Shown piece by piece: positions 54,457 through 63,883 of a stretch of 64,000 nucleotides of DNA. Below the pieces are notes generated by a model. That model did no database searches. It was not told the DNA's origin and saw nothing but the letters and a program-made list of their open reading frames with translations. Source of the DNA: Mesorhizobium sp. GTDB taxonomy: Bacteria > Pseudomonadota > Alphaproteobacteria > Rhizobiales > Rhizobiaceae. The translations under genes and the position numbers were made by a program. Position 1 is the first letter of the stretch. The number at the start of each line of letters is the position of its first letter. The DNA lies in NCBI GenBank assembly GCA_004020875.1, contig SAPZ01000003.1, positions 1 to 64,000 of the forward strand. Direction: 5' to 3'.

Positions 54457-55362
54457 TTATTCGGCGCTTGCCGGCACCTCCGCCTTGCCGGCGAGATGCG
54501 CCTTCAGCGCCATCTGGGCCAGGCTCGGCTGACGGTCGCGGTGCGTGATCATGGCGAAGTCGCGCTTGGGCAGCTCAACCGGCACGGCCCGGAGGCTGCC
54601 CTCCGCCAGTGAGCGTGCGACGACGAGTTCCGATATGATCGTGGCTCCCGCGCCCGCCTCCACCGCCTGACGCACGGCCTCATTGCTGGGCAGAACCAGG
54701 AATATCTGCAGCTCCACTGGCGGAACCTCCTGGCTGTGCGCGAAATCCTCCAGCGCCTCGCGCGTGCCCGATCCGCCTTCCCTGATGATCCAGCGCAACG
54801 CCCTGATGTCGAGGTTGCCCGCCCTCATCATCGGGATTTCAGGATGCGAGCGCGCCACAACCAGCATCATGCGGTCCTCGTCGACCGTGGCGCGGCGCAA
54901 GATGTCGGACTCGGTGCGGCCCTCGACCAGGCCGAAATCGGCGCGGCCATCCAGCACATTGGTCTCGACCTGCCTCGTGTTGCCGATGGTGACGCTCAGC
55001 TTCACGGCGGGATAGGCCTCATGGAAGGCAGCCAGGCGACGCGGCAGCCAGTAGCTGGCGATGGTCTGGCTGGCCGCGATCGACAGGCTGCCGGCGATGG
55101 TTTGCGAGACATCCTCCAGCACGCCCCGAGCGGCCGCGGCGCGATCCAGCACCGCTTTCGCCTCCGGCAGAAAACGATAGCCGGTCTGCGCCAGTTCGAT
55201 GTTGCGGCCGACCCGGTTGAACAGGCGCACGCCATGCTGGCTTTCGAGCGCGCGGATAGCGGCCGACGCCGCCGACTGCGAGATGCCCAGCCGCTCGGCG
55301 GCCTTGGTCATATGGCCGTGCTCGGCGACGGCGACGAAGATGCGCAATTGGTCGAGGGTCAT
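54457..55362 (-). CDS. LysR-type regulator divergent from the soe-like operon
   Basis: The 301-residue regulator has a helix-turn-helix (TLDQLRIFVAVAEHGHMTKAAERLGISQSAASAAIRALESQHGVRLFNRVGRNIELAQTG) and an effector domain of the CysB/LysR type. It is divergent from the small gene and soeA, so it likely controls them. The effector may be a sulfur compound, but nothing in the sequence fixes it. ATG 55362 fits the domain start but has no ribosome site; GTG 55404 is an alternative. Confidence 0.9.
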   Translation of the reverse strand: MTLDQLRIFVAVAEHGHMTKAAERLGISQSAASAAIRALESQHGVRLFNRVGRNIELAQTGYRFLPEAKAVLDRAAAARGVLEDVSQTIAGSLSIAASQTIASYWLPRRLAAFHEAYPAVKLSVTIGNTRQVETNVLDGRADFGLVEGRTESDILRRATVDEDRMMLVVARSHPEIPMMRAGNLDIRALRWIIREGGSGTREALEDFAHSQEVPPVELQIFLVLPSNEAVRQAVEAGAGATIISELVVARSLAEGSLRAVPVELPKRDFAMITHRDRQPSLAQMALKAHLAGKAEVPASAE

Positions 55363-55485
55363 GAGGAAATAAGAAGCAAAATCGATTGGAATTACAAGAG
55401 CCACTTGTTAGACCCATCAATGGCTTTGTTCTAAGTTTTCGCCTGAAGTTGGAAAAAATTGGCCGTCAACGCCCAAGAGTTGGAA

Positions 55486-55644
55486 ATGATGGGGCGCTTC
55501 AAATCCCTATTCGCGCATTGGAGCCGCCGGCTGAAGCGGCAGCTCGCCGGCGAGCGCTATCATCCTGAGCTTCATTATATGCGCGGCCCTGGACCCAAGA
55601 CGAAGGCCAAGATGGCGAACGGCAAGAGCGTTCGCGGATCATGA
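55486..55644 (+). CDS. Tiny basic protein coupled to soeA
   Basis: The 52-residue product, MMGRFKSLFAHWSRRLKRQL and onward, is strongly basic and ends TKAKMANGKSVRGS. Its TGA overlaps the ATG of soeA (ATGA), so the two are almost surely translated together. An in-frame TTG at 55459 would add nine residues. No family is known to me. It may help in assembly or expression of the molybdenum subunit, or may exist mainly to deliver ribosomes to soeA. Confidence 0.6.
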   Translation: MMGRFKSLFAHWSRRLKRQLAGERYHPELHYMRGPGPKTKAKMANGKSVRGS

Positions 55645-58571
55645 GCAAAGCCGCGCCGCGCGGCGCCAACTCCGCACCCTCGCAACGTCCGCTTGCCGAT
55701 ACTCACGCACCGAATGAGGGCGACGGCGTCGAGACCTCGCCCAGTGTCTCCGACCGCATCGCCAAGACCACCTGTTACATGTGCGCCTGCCGTTGCGGCA
55801 TCGACGTCCACCTCAAGGACGGCAAGATACGCTACATCAACGGCAACAAGGACCATCCGGTGAACCGCGGCGTGATCTGCGGCAAGGGCAGCGCCGGCAT
55901 CATGCAGCATTACAGCCCGGCGCGGCTGAGGAAGCCGCTGCTGAGGACAGGCCCGCGAGGCTCGGGCGAGTTCCGCGAGATCGAGTGGGACGAAGCGCTG
56001 GCCATCGCCACCGAACGGTTGTCGGCCATCCGCCGCACCGATCCGAAAAAACTCGCCTTCTTCACCGGCCGCGACCAGTCGCAATCGCTGACCGGCTGGT
56101 GGGCGGCGAAATTCGGCACGCCCAATTTCGCCGCGCATGGCGGATTCTGCTCCGTCAACATGGCGGCGGGCGGGCTCTATACGATCGGCGGCTCGTTCTG
56201 GGAGTTCGGCGAACCCGACTGGGACAACACGAAATACTTCATGCTGTTCGGCGTTGCCGAAGACCATGATTCCAACCCGATCAAGATCGGCCTCGGCAAG
56301 CTCAAGACGCGCGGCGCCAAGGTGGTTTCGATCAACCCCTGCCGCACCGGCTACAACGCCATCGCCGACGACTGGATCGGCATCAGGCCGGGCACCGACG
56401 GTCTGTTCGTGCTGGCGCTGGTCCATGAATTGCTCAAGGCCGGCCGCGTCGACCTCGACTATCTGCTGCGCTACACCAACGCGCCGGTGCTGGTCGTGCA
56501 GGAGCCGGGCGCGGTCGATGACGGGCTGTTCGTCCGCGATAGCGACGGCAATCCGCTTGCCTGGGACAGGGTGGCGAAGCGGCCGGTCAATGCGGCCGAC
56601 CCCGAAGCAAAGCCAGCGCTAACCGGCAGCCATGAGGTCGGCGGGCGGCGCTGCGTGCCTGTCTTCCAGCTCATCGCCGAACGCTATCTCGACGAGACCT
56701 ATTCGCCGGACGCCGTGGCGGAGCGCTGTGGCGTAAGCGCCGAAGCGATCCGGCGCATCGCGGCCGAATTGGCGCATGTCGCGTTCGAGCAGGCGATCGA
56801 ACTGCCGATCGCCTGGACCGACTGGGCGGGACGTCGGCACGAGACGATCAAGGGGCGTCCGGTCTCGATGCATGCCATGCGCGGCATCTCCGCCCATTCC
56901 AACGGCTTTCATACCTGCCGTGCCATCCATCTCTTGCAAGTGCTGCTCGGCGCGATCGACGTTCCCGGAGGCTTCCGTTTCAAGCCGCCCTATCCGCGCT
57001 GCGCGCCGCCGGGGCCGAAGCCATGCGGAAAAGACGCCCAGCCGATGATGCCGCTCGACGGCATGCCGCTCGGCTTCGTCTGCGGCCCGGACGATCTTCT
57101 GGTCGACGAAGCCGGCCGGCCCACCCGCATCGACAAGGCCTATTCCTGGGAAGCGCCTCTGGCCGCGCATGGCTTGATGCACACGGTGATCCGCAACGCC
57201 TGGGCCGGCGATCCTTATCCGATCGACACGCTGATGATGTACATGTCGAACATGGCGTGGAACTCGTCGATGAACACGGTCGAGACGATTGCCATGCTGA
57301 CCGAGAAGGACGAGGCGAGCGCGTACAAGATTCCCTTCATCATCTATTCCGACGCCTATTACTCGGAGACCGTACCGTTCGCGGACCTGGTGCTGCCGGA
57401 CACCACCTATCTTGAGCGACACGACTGCATCAGCCTTCTCGACCGGCCGATCAGCCATGCCGACGGGGCCGCCGACGCCATCCGCCATCCGGTGGTGGAG
57501 CCGGACCGCGACGTGCGGCCGTTCCAGTCGGTGCTAATCGAGCTCGGCGCGCGGCTTGGCCTGCCTAGCTTCGTCGAGGAGGACGGCTCTGCGAAATACC
57601 GCGACTATGCCGATTACATCGTCAGCCACGAGCGCACGCCCGGCATCGGTCCGTTGGCCGGCTGGCGCGGCAAGAATGGCGGCTCGGTCGGCAGGGGCGA
57701 CGTCAATCCGGACCAGTTGCAGCGCTACATCGACAATGGCGGTTTCTGGCATCACGAGTTCGCCGACGACCAGCGCTATTACAAGATGGGCAACCGCGCC
57801 TATCTCGAGTTCGCCGTCGAGATGGGTTTCATCGCCAAGGCCGAGCCGATCGTCTTCCAGCTTTATTCCGAGCCGATCCAACGGTTCAGGCTGGCAGCGC
57901 GCGGCCATGGCAAGGTGCAGCCACCCGACACCGAACGCGGACGCATCGAAGCCTATATGGACCCGCTCCCCTTCTGGTACGCGCCCTTCGAGGACGACGC
58001 CGTCGATCTCGAAAAATATCCGCTGCATGCGCTGACGCAGCGACCGATGCATATGTACCATTCCTGGGGCTCGCAGAATGCGTGGCTGCGGCAGATCACC
58101 AGCCAGAACCGGCTGTTCGTGCATCACCAGACGGCCAGCAAGCTCGGCCTCGCCGACGACGACTGGGTGTGGATCGAAAGCGTAAACGGCCGGGTGAAGG
58201 GACAGATCAAGCTGATCGATGGCGTGAACCCGGACACGGTGTGGACCTGGAACGCGATCGGGAAGCGACGCGGCAGCTGGGGGCTGAAGGACGATGCGGC
58301 GGAGAGCAATCGCGGCTTCCTGCTCAACCACATCATCGGCGACCAGACGTCGGCTGATGCCGACGGCAAGCGCTATTCGAATTCCGATCCGATCACCGGA
58401 CAGGCGGCGTGGTTCGACGTGCGCGTGCGCATCGCAAAATGCGCGGCGGACGAAGCCGGCTTCACCGAGCCGCAATTCGAGCGTTTTGCACAGCCGCCAC
58501 ATTTCGAACCTGCGCCCGAAGTGCTTCGCTTCGGCGCGGAATTCCGCACGAAGGGGGAAGCCGCCGAATGA
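55641..58571 (+). CDS. soeA: Molybdopterin oxidoreductase, SoeA-like sulfite dehydrogenase catalytic subunit
   Basis: The 976-residue protein belongs to the DMSO reductase family. A [4Fe-4S] motif lies near the N-terminus (CYMCACRCGIDVHLKDG, with the fourth cysteine in NRGVICGKGS), then the molybdopterin domains (WDEALAIATERLSAI; GGFCSVNMAAGGLYT; VVSINPCRTGYNAIADDWIGIRPGTDGLFVLALVHELL) and a C-terminal dinucleotide-binding domain. No Tat signal is present, so it is cytoplasmic, as is SoeA. With the ferredoxin-type SoeB and membrane SoeC downstream it resembles the quinone-linked sulfite dehydrogenase SoeABC. Other substrates (thiosulfate, polysulfide) remain possible. The start ATG is within the stop of the tiny gene upstream. 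Confidence 0.85.
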   Translation: MSKAAPRGANSAPSQRPLADTHAPNEGDGVETSPSVSDRIAKTTCYMCACRCGIDVHLKDGKIRYINGNKDHPVNRGVICGKGSAGIMQHYSPARLRKPLLRTGPRGSGEFREIEWDEALAIATERLSAIRRTDPKKLAFFTGRDQSQSLTGWWAAKFGTPNFAAHGGFCSVNMAAGGLYTIGGSFWEFGEPDWDNTKYFMLFGVAEDHDSNPIKIGLGKLKTRGAKVVSINPCRTGYNAIADDWIGIRPGTDGLFVLALVHELLKAGRVDLDYLLRYTNAPVLVVQEPGAVDDGLFVRDSDGNPLAWDRVAKRPVNAADPEAKPALTGSHEVGGRRCVPVFQLIAERYLDETYSPDAVAERCGVSAEAIRRIAAELAHVAFEQAIELPIAWTDWAGRRHETIKGRPVSMHAMRGISAHSNGFHTCRAIHLLQVLLGAIDVPGGFRFKPPYPRCAPPGPKPCGKDAQPMMPLDGMPLGFVCGPDDLLVDEAGRPTRIDKAYSWEAPLAAHGLMHTVIRNAWAGDPYPIDTLMMYMSNMAWNSSMNTVETIAMLTEKDEASAYKIPFIIYSDAYYSETVPFADLVLPDTTYLERHDCISLLDRPISHADGAADAIRHPVVEPDRDVRPFQSVLIELGARLGLPSFVEEDGSAKYRDYADYIVSHERTPGIGPLAGWRGKNGGSVGRGDVNPDQLQRYIDNGGFWHHEFADDQRYYKMGNRAYLEFAVEMGFIAKAEPIVFQLYSEPIQRFRLAARGHGKVQPPDTERGRIEAYMDPLPFWYAPFEDDAVDLEKYPLHALTQRPMHMYHSWGSQNAWLRQITSQNRLFVHHQTASKLGLADDDWVWIESVNGRVKGQIKLIDGVNPDTVWTWNAIGKRRGSWGLKDDAAESNRGFLLNHIIGDQTSADADGKRYSNSDPITGQAAWFDVRVRIAKCAADEAGFTEPQFERFAQPPHFEPAPEVLRFGAEFRTKGEAAE

Positions 58572-59302
58572 CCTGCCTTCCCGCCCACACCGAGAAAAAG
58601 CTCGGCCTCGTCATCGATCTCGACACCTGCGTCGGCTGCCAGGCCTGCGTCACCGCCTGCAAAGAGTGGAACACGGGCGGGCATATGGCGCCGCTGACCG
58701 ATGTCGATCCGTATGGCGGGCATGTCGACGGCGTCTGGTTCAACCGCGTGCACAGTTACGAACATACGACAGAAAGCGGCGGCCGCACGGTGAACTTCCC
58801 GCGTTCCTGCCTGCATTGCGAGACGCCGGTCTGTGTCACCGTCTGCCCGACCGGCGCCTCCTACAAGCGCGCCTCGGACGGCATCGTGCTGGTCGACGAG
58901 GACAAGTGCATCGGCTGCAAGCTGTGCAGCTGGGCCTGCCCCTATGGCGCGCGCGAGTTCGACGCGGAAGTCGGCGTGATGAAGAAATGCACGCTCTGCG
59001 TCGACCGCATCTACAACGACAACCTGGCCGAGGAAGATCGCGTGCCGGCCTGCGTCGCCGCCTGCCCGACCAGCGCCCGGCATTTCGGCGACCTCGGCGA
59101 TCCGGCTTCTGCCATCTCGCAGCTCGTCGAGGAGCGAGGCGGCGTCGCGCTGATGCCGGAGCTCGGCTACAAGCCGACCAACCGGTATCTGCCGCCGCGT
59201 CCCCGCGGCGAGCGGGCGGCGAAGGTCGACGCGCCGGCGCTGGAGCCGATCAAGACGGAGGGTGGGTTCCTCGGCTGGATCGACCGCATGCTTTCGAACT
59301 AG
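58568..59302 (+). CDS. soeB: Four-cluster iron-sulfur subunit, SoeB-like
   Basis: The 244-residue electron-transfer subunit has four ferredoxin-type cysteine groups: TCVGCQACVTACKEWN, SCLHCETPVCVTVCPTGA, KCIGCKLCSWACPYGA, and KKCTLCVDRI with ACVAACPTSA. It would pass electrons from SoeA to the membrane subunit. ATG 58568 overlaps the soeA stop by four bases. The C-terminal extension has no marked motifs. Confidence 0.88.
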   Translation: MTCLPAHTEKKLGLVIDLDTCVGCQACVTACKEWNTGGHMAPLTDVDPYGGHVDGVWFNRVHSYEHTTESGGRTVNFPRSCLHCETPVCVTVCPTGASYKRASDGIVLVDEDKCIGCKLCSWACPYGAREFDAEVGVMKKCTLCVDRIYNDNLAEEDRVPACVAACPTSARHFGDLGDPASAISQLVEERGGVALMPELGYKPTNRYLPPRPRGERAAKVDAPALEPIKTEGGFLGWIDRMLSN

Positions 59303-59313
59303 CTTCCCGCACC

Positions 59314-60249
59314 ATGCATCCCGCTTTCTCGGTCGTCTTCTTCACCACCGCCACCGGCGCCGGCTACGGCCTGCTGGCGATGCTCGGTGTGCTTGGCGGG
59401 CTTGGATTCATTCCCGCCGATTTCTGGCTTGGCTTTGTCGGCATGGCGCTTGCTCTCGGCCTGATCGCGGCAGGTCTCTTGTCCTCCACCGGCCATCTCG
59501 GCAGGCCGGAACGCGCATGGCGGGCCTTCTCGCAATGGCGCAGTTCGTGGCTGTCGCGCGAGGGCGTGGCGTCTGTCGCGACTTTCATCCCCGCCGGGCT
59601 GTTCGGCATCGGCTGGGTGTTTTTCGGCAAGAGCGGCGGCTGGGTGGCTGCCGCCGGCCTGCTGACGGCGGCAGGTGCTGTCGCGACGACCTGCACCACC
59701 GGCATGATCTACGCCTCGCTGAAGCCCATTGCTCAATGGCGCAGCCGCTATACCCTGCCGGCCTATCTGATTTTCGCAGTCATGACTGGAAGCGTTCTCG
59801 CCAACGCTTTGCTTCAGGGGTTCAAGTTGGGTTCAACAGCGGTGCTGATCTGCGCCCTGGTCGCCACGCTTTTCGGCTGGGGCTGGAAACTTGCCACCTG
59901 GCGATACAATGATCGCCTCGATATTCCGACCACCGCCAACACGGCAACCGGCCTGGCCGGAGGCACGGTGCGGTCGATCGAATGGCCGCATACCGAAGAA
60001 AACTACCTGCTGAAGGAAATGGGCTTCCGCATCGCGCGCAAGCACAGCGCGCGGCTGAGGCGGATCGCACAGGCGTTGGCCTTCGCTGTGCCTGCCACCC
60101 TGCTGGCGATCATATGCTTCCTCCCATGGCCCTTGGGCGCGATCGCATCCCTGCTTGCAGCCGCCGCGCAGTTGACCGGCATGCTTGTCGAGCGGTGGCT
60201 GTTCTTCGCCGACGCGAAGCATACGGTCACGCTCTACTATGGAAGGTGA
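59314..60249 (+). CDS. soeC: Membrane anchor subunit, DmsC/SoeC-like
   Basis: The 311-residue protein has about eight membrane segments and matches the DmsC family: STGHLGRPERAWRAFSQWRSSWLSREGV near the N-terminus and TTCTTGMIYASLKPIAQWRSRYTLPAYLIFAVMTGSVL. It would bind quinone and anchor SoeAB. ATG 59314 lies 11 bases after soeB. An open frame continues upstream through soeB but is a shadow of that gene. Its 3' end is seven bases from the convergent pdeM. Confidence 0.88.
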   Translation: MHPAFSVVFFTTATGAGYGLLAMLGVLGGLGFIPADFWLGFVGMALALGLIAAGLLSSTGHLGRPERAWRAFSQWRSSWLSREGVASVATFIPAGLFGIGWVFFGKSGGWVAAAGLLTAAGAVATTCTTGMIYASLKPIAQWRSRYTLPAYLIFAVMTGSVLANALLQGFKLGSTAVLICALVATLFGWGWKLATWRYNDRLDIPTTANTATGLAGGTVRSIEWPHTEENYLLKEMGFRIARKHSARLRRIAQALAFAVPATLLAIICFLPWPLGAIASLLAAAAQLTGMLVERWLFFADAKHTVTLYYGR

Positions 60250-60256
60250 GGCTATT

Positions 60257-60973
60257 TCAGCCAGGCCTTAGCATCGAGCCGGAAATCGCAAAAATGCGCT
60301 CGGCGCCGAGCATATAGGCGACCAGCGTTTCCAGGCGGAACAGGCCTGCATAGGCCCGGTCGAGCACGTTGAGCGAGCCGGTATAGGCACCGAAGGCCGG
60401 CATGACCATTCGGCCGCCGTCGCCGGCAAAGCAGCGCCGCCTGACGGAGCGGCCGCGCTGGACTATGCGCGCGCAGGGGTGGAGATGGCCAGATATCTCA
60501 CCCTCGACGCGTAGCTTCGAAGGCTCGTGCCGGAAGACGAGCGAGCCGATGGCTAGTTCGTTGACCGTTTCGCCGGGCAGGTCGGCGGGCGCTTCCGGGT
60601 CGTGGTTGCCAGCGACCCAGAACCAGTCGCGCCCTGCCATCATCGCTTCCAGGCGCTCGCGGAAGCTTTGGTGCATGCGCTCCGCGCCGCCGCGGTCGTG
60701 GAAGGAGTCGCCCAGGCTGACGACGATCCGCGGCTGATAGTCGGCAATCACCGCCTGCAGTCTGAGCAAGGTCGCGCCGGTGTCATAAGGCGGGATCAGC
60801 GCGCCCCGCCTGGCGAAGGAAGAGCCTTTTTCGAGATGCAGGTCGGAGACGGCGAGCAGCCGCAGATCGGGGAAATAGAGCACGCCACGTCGGTCGCAGA
60901 CCGCGCGCTCGCCAGCGATGCCGACAAGGTCGGCCTCGGCGATCAGCGTTGCGCGCGACAGCGAAAAATTCAT
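60257..60973 (-). CDS. pdeM: Ligase-associated DNA damage response endonuclease PdeM
   Basis: The 238-residue calcineurin-like metallophosphoesterase has the metal motifs LRLLAVSDLHLEKGSSFARRG (DxH), VVSLGDSFHDRGG (GD), FWVAGNHDPEAP (GNHD) and GEISGHLHPCARI (GHxH). It belongs to the set of genes with a DNA ligase and an Lhr-type helicase that act in DNA repair. It follows the helicase gene by 22 bases on the same strand. Confidence 0.93.
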   Translation of the reverse strand: MNFSLSRATLIAEADLVGIAGERAVCDRRGVLYFPDLRLLAVSDLHLEKGSSFARRGALIPPYDTGATLLRLQAVIADYQPRIVVSLGDSFHDRGGAERMHQSFRERLEAMMAGRDWFWVAGNHDPEAPADLPGETVNELAIGSLVFRHEPSKLRVEGEISGHLHPCARIVQRGRSVRRRCFAGDGGRMVMPAFGAYTGSLNVLDRAYAGLFRLETLVAYMLGAERIFAISGSMLRPG

Positions 60974-60995
60974 CCCCTCTTCGTCCTATCTTCAG

Positions 60996-63524
60996 TCAGT
61001 CATCTCGGGCCCCCATGGCCTCTTCGACAAGGGTGGCGGCATCCATCAATAGCGTCTCGTCCGCCTCGCCATTCACCGGCATCTTGCCGATTTCGAGCAT
61101 GATCGGCACGGCCAGTGGCGATATCTGCTCGAGATTCTTATGCATGATTCGACCGCGGATGCGCGAGAGCATCTCGGCAAGTCTGCTGACATCGAGCAAC
61201 CCTGTCGCAGCATCCGTGCGGGTTGCCTGCAGCAGAATATGGTCGGGTTCGTGGCTGCGCAGCACGTCATAGATCAGGTCGGTCGAAACGGTCACCTGGC
61301 GGCCGCTTTTCTCCTTGCCCGGATGGCGCTTTTCGATCAGTCCGGAAATCAGCGCGCAGTTGCGGAAGGTGCGCTTCAACAGCCAGCTATCGGCAAACCA
61401 GGCCTCGAGATCATCGCCCAGCATGTCCTGATCGAACAGGGTGGCCAGCGACGGTTTTCTGTTCTTGAACATCCAGCCCATGTCGGCCAGCGACCAGATG
61501 GCCAGCGCATAGTCGGTCGCCACGAAGCCGACCGGCTTTGCACCCGCGCGATCGAGCCGGCGGGTGAGCAGCATGCCGAGCGTCTGGTGCGCAAGCCTGC
61601 CCTCGAACGGATAGGCCACGAGGTAATAGCGGTTGCCGCGCGGGAAGGTTTCGATCAACAGGTCGTCGCGTTTCGGGAGGATGGACTTGTCCGCCTGGAA
61701 CCGCAGCCAATCCGCGACCTGCTCGGGCAGTTTCTTCCAGCGTTGCGGGTCGTCGAGCATGGCCCGCACCTGCTCGGCGAGGTAGGTCGAAAGCGGGAAT
61801 TTGCCGCCGCCATAATAGGGCACCTTCGCGTCGCTGCCCGGCGCGTTCGAGACGAAGCACTCGTTCTCGCGGATGCCCTCGAAGCGCAGGATCTTGCCCG
61901 CGAACATGAAGGTGTCGCCATGGGTCAAAGTCTCCAGGAACGCTTCCTCGATCTTTCCCAACACCCTGCCGCCGCGCGATGCTGCCCCCCTGCTGCCGGC
62001 CCGGACGTAGCGCACATTGAGCGCGGGTACTTCGATGATGGTGCCGACATTGAGCCTGTATTGCTGGGCGACGGCCGGATTTGAAACCCGCCACAAGCCT
62101 TCCTTGGTCTGCCGGATGCGGGCATAGCGCTCGTAATTTCTGAGCGCGTAGCCACCCGTGGCGACGAAGTCGATGACCCGGTCGAATGTCGGCCTGTCCA
62201 GGCTGACGTAAGGTGCGGCCGTCCTTACTTCATCGAATAACGTATCGGCATGGAAGGGCGCTCCGCAGGCGCAGCCCAGCACGTGTTGCGCCAAGACGTC
62301 CAGGCCGCCGTTGACCAGCGGCGGCGTATCCTGAGCGCCGAGATAATTGGCATCGAGCGCGGCCCGGCATTCCAGAACCTCGAAACGATTTGCCGGGATC
62401 AGGATCGCCTTCGACGGCTCGTCCATGCGATGGTTGGCGCGGCCGATGCGCTGCGCCAACCGGCTGGCCCCTTTCGGTGCGCCGACATGCACGACAAGGT
62501 CAACGTCGCCCCAGTCGATGCCGAGATCCAGCGTCGAGGTGGCGACGATGGCGCGCAGCGCGTTCTCGCCCATCGCCTTCTCGACGCGGCGGCGCTGGGC
62601 GACGTCCAGCGATCCGTGATGAAGGGCGATCGGCAAGGTGTCTTCATTGACGCGCCATAACTCCTGGAACAGCAGCTCAGCCTGGCTGCGCGTGTTGACG
62701 AACAGCAGCGTGGTCTTGTGCCGCTTGATCTCGCGATAGATTTCCGGAGTGGCGTAGCGCGCCGAGTGCCCGGCCCAGGGAACGCGTTCTTCGGAATCGA
62801 GAATCGAGATGTCGGGCTTGGCGCCGCCCGTGACGACGATGAGTTCGGACATGGCGCCAGGTGAGGCCTGACTGACCAGCCAACGCCGCAATTCGTCCGG
62901 CTCGGCCACGGTGGCCGACAGGCCTATGGTCTGCAGTCCGGGAACGAAGGCCCGCAACCGCGCCAAGCCGAGCGCCAGCAGATGCCCGCGCTTGGATGTG
63001 ACCAACGAATGCAGTTCGTCGAGCACGACGTAGCGCAAATCCTCGAAGAAGCGTCTCGCGTCGTTCGAGGCGATCAGCAACGCAAGCTGCTCGGGCGTGG
63101 TGAGCAGGATGTCGGGCGGCGCCAGTTTCTGCCGCTGGCGCTTGTGTGAAGGCGTGTCGCCGGTGCGGGTCTCGATGGTGACGGGCAGTCCGATCTCCTC
63201 GACCGGCTTGCCAAGATTCCGCTCGATGTCGACGGCCAACGCCTTGAGCGGCGAAATGTAGAGCGTGTGGATGCCGCGGCGGCCTTCGCCCGGCTTCCTC
63301 TTGGGACGGTTGGCGAGCGCCGTGAGCGACGGCAGGAAACCGGCCAGGGTCTTGCCAGCGCCGGTCGGCGCGATCATCAGCACCGATTGGCCGCTTTGCG
63401 CCTTCGCCAGCAGCTCGAGCTGGTGGGCACGCGGCGACCAGCCCTTTTGACCGAACCATTTGACGAATGGCTCGGGCAGGAGAACGGCGGCATTCTGTTC
63501 GGCAAGGCGCGGCTGCTCGGTCAC
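60996..63524 (-). CDS. Ligase-associated DNA damage response DEXH-box helicase (Lhr-like)
   Basis: The 842-residue superfamily 2 helicase has motif I (MIAPTGAGKTLAGFLP), motif Ia (TLYISPLKALAVDIERNL), motif II (YVVLDELHSLV), motif III (GLSATVAEPDEL), motif IV-V (LFVNTRSQAELLF, AIVATSTLDLGIDWGDVDLV) and motif VI (LAQRIGRANHR). A C-terminal Lhr-type domain follows. GTG 63524 (start MTEQPRLAEQNAAVLLPEP) fits the family N-terminus; the frame is open to 63656 and no ribosome site is clear. The ligase and exonuclease partners are not in this window. Confidence 0.93.
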   Translation of the reverse strand: MTEQPRLAEQNAAVLLPEPFVKWFGQKGWSPRAHQLELLAKAQSGQSVLMIAPTGAGKTLAGFLPSLTALANRPKRKPGEGRRGIHTLYISPLKALAVDIERNLGKPVEEIGLPVTIETRTGDTPSHKRQRQKLAPPDILLTTPEQLALLIASNDARRFFEDLRYVVLDELHSLVTSKRGHLLALGLARLRAFVPGLQTIGLSATVAEPDELRRWLVSQASPGAMSELIVVTGGAKPDISILDSEERVPWAGHSARYATPEIYREIKRHKTTLLFVNTRSQAELLFQELWRVNEDTLPIALHHGSLDVAQRRRVEKAMGENALRAIVATSTLDLGIDWGDVDLVVHVGAPKGASRLAQRIGRANHRMDEPSKAILIPANRFEVLECRAALDANYLGAQDTPPLVNGGLDVLAQHVLGCACGAPFHADTLFDEVRTAAPYVSLDRPTFDRVIDFVATGGYALRNYERYARIRQTKEGLWRVSNPAVAQQYRLNVGTIIEVPALNVRYVRAGSRGAASRGGRVLGKIEEAFLETLTHGDTFMFAGKILRFEGIRENECFVSNAPGSDAKVPYYGGGKFPLSTYLAEQVRAMLDDPQRWKKLPEQVADWLRFQADKSILPKRDDLLIETFPRGNRYYLVAYPFEGRLAHQTLGMLLTRRLDRAGAKPVGFVATDYALAIWSLADMGWMFKNRKPSLATLFDQDMLGDDLEAWFADSWLLKRTFRNCALISGLIEKRHPGKEKSGRQVTVSTDLIYDVLRSHEPDHILLQATRTDAATGLLDVSRLAEMLSRIRGRIMHKNLEQISPLAVPIMLEIGKMPVNGEADETLLMDAATLVEEAMGARDD

Positions 63525-63697
63525 GCGCAACAGGTAACGCGGCGGCACGCGATCGCCAAGGAAAATCGGAACAAAAGGGGATCGGAGTTTCTCGCCCCGT
63601 TCGCGAGGAGAGTATGCCCGCAGGCAAGCCAAGGCAGCTACAGCCAATGGGAACATTCAAGGGCTGTAGCGGTTCCTTCTGACCAGGAGGAGCAACT

Positions 63698-63883
63698 ATG
63701 GCAGACGACAAAACCAAGCGCGATTTCCGCGACCGGGATCGAGTCTCAGCAGACGAGGATTACGAGGTCCGCTACTTCGCCAAACAGCATCGGATCACGC
63801 CCGAGCAGGTTCGTGAACTGATCCGCAAGCACGGCAACGAGCGCAAGACGCTGGAACGCGAAGCAAGGAAGCTGCGGGGGTGA
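63698..63883 (+). CDS. DUF3606 domain protein
   Basis: The 61-residue charged protein fits DUF3606: MADDKTKRDFRDRDRVSADEDYEVRYFAKQHRITPEQVRELIRKHGN. A helix-turn-helix-like helical pair is likely. Function is unknown. ATG 63698 has AGGAGGAG, a strong site. It is divergent from the helicase gene. Confidence 0.9.
   Translation: MADDKTKRDFRDRDRVSADEDYEVRYFAKQHRITPEQVRELIRKHGNERKTLEREARKLRG

Noticed and set aside
58294..59313. In-frame upstream extension of soeC through the whole of soeB
   Set aside because: soeB in the other frame has four perfect cysteine clusters; the extension is Arg-rich noise and soeC has a natural ATG at 59314.
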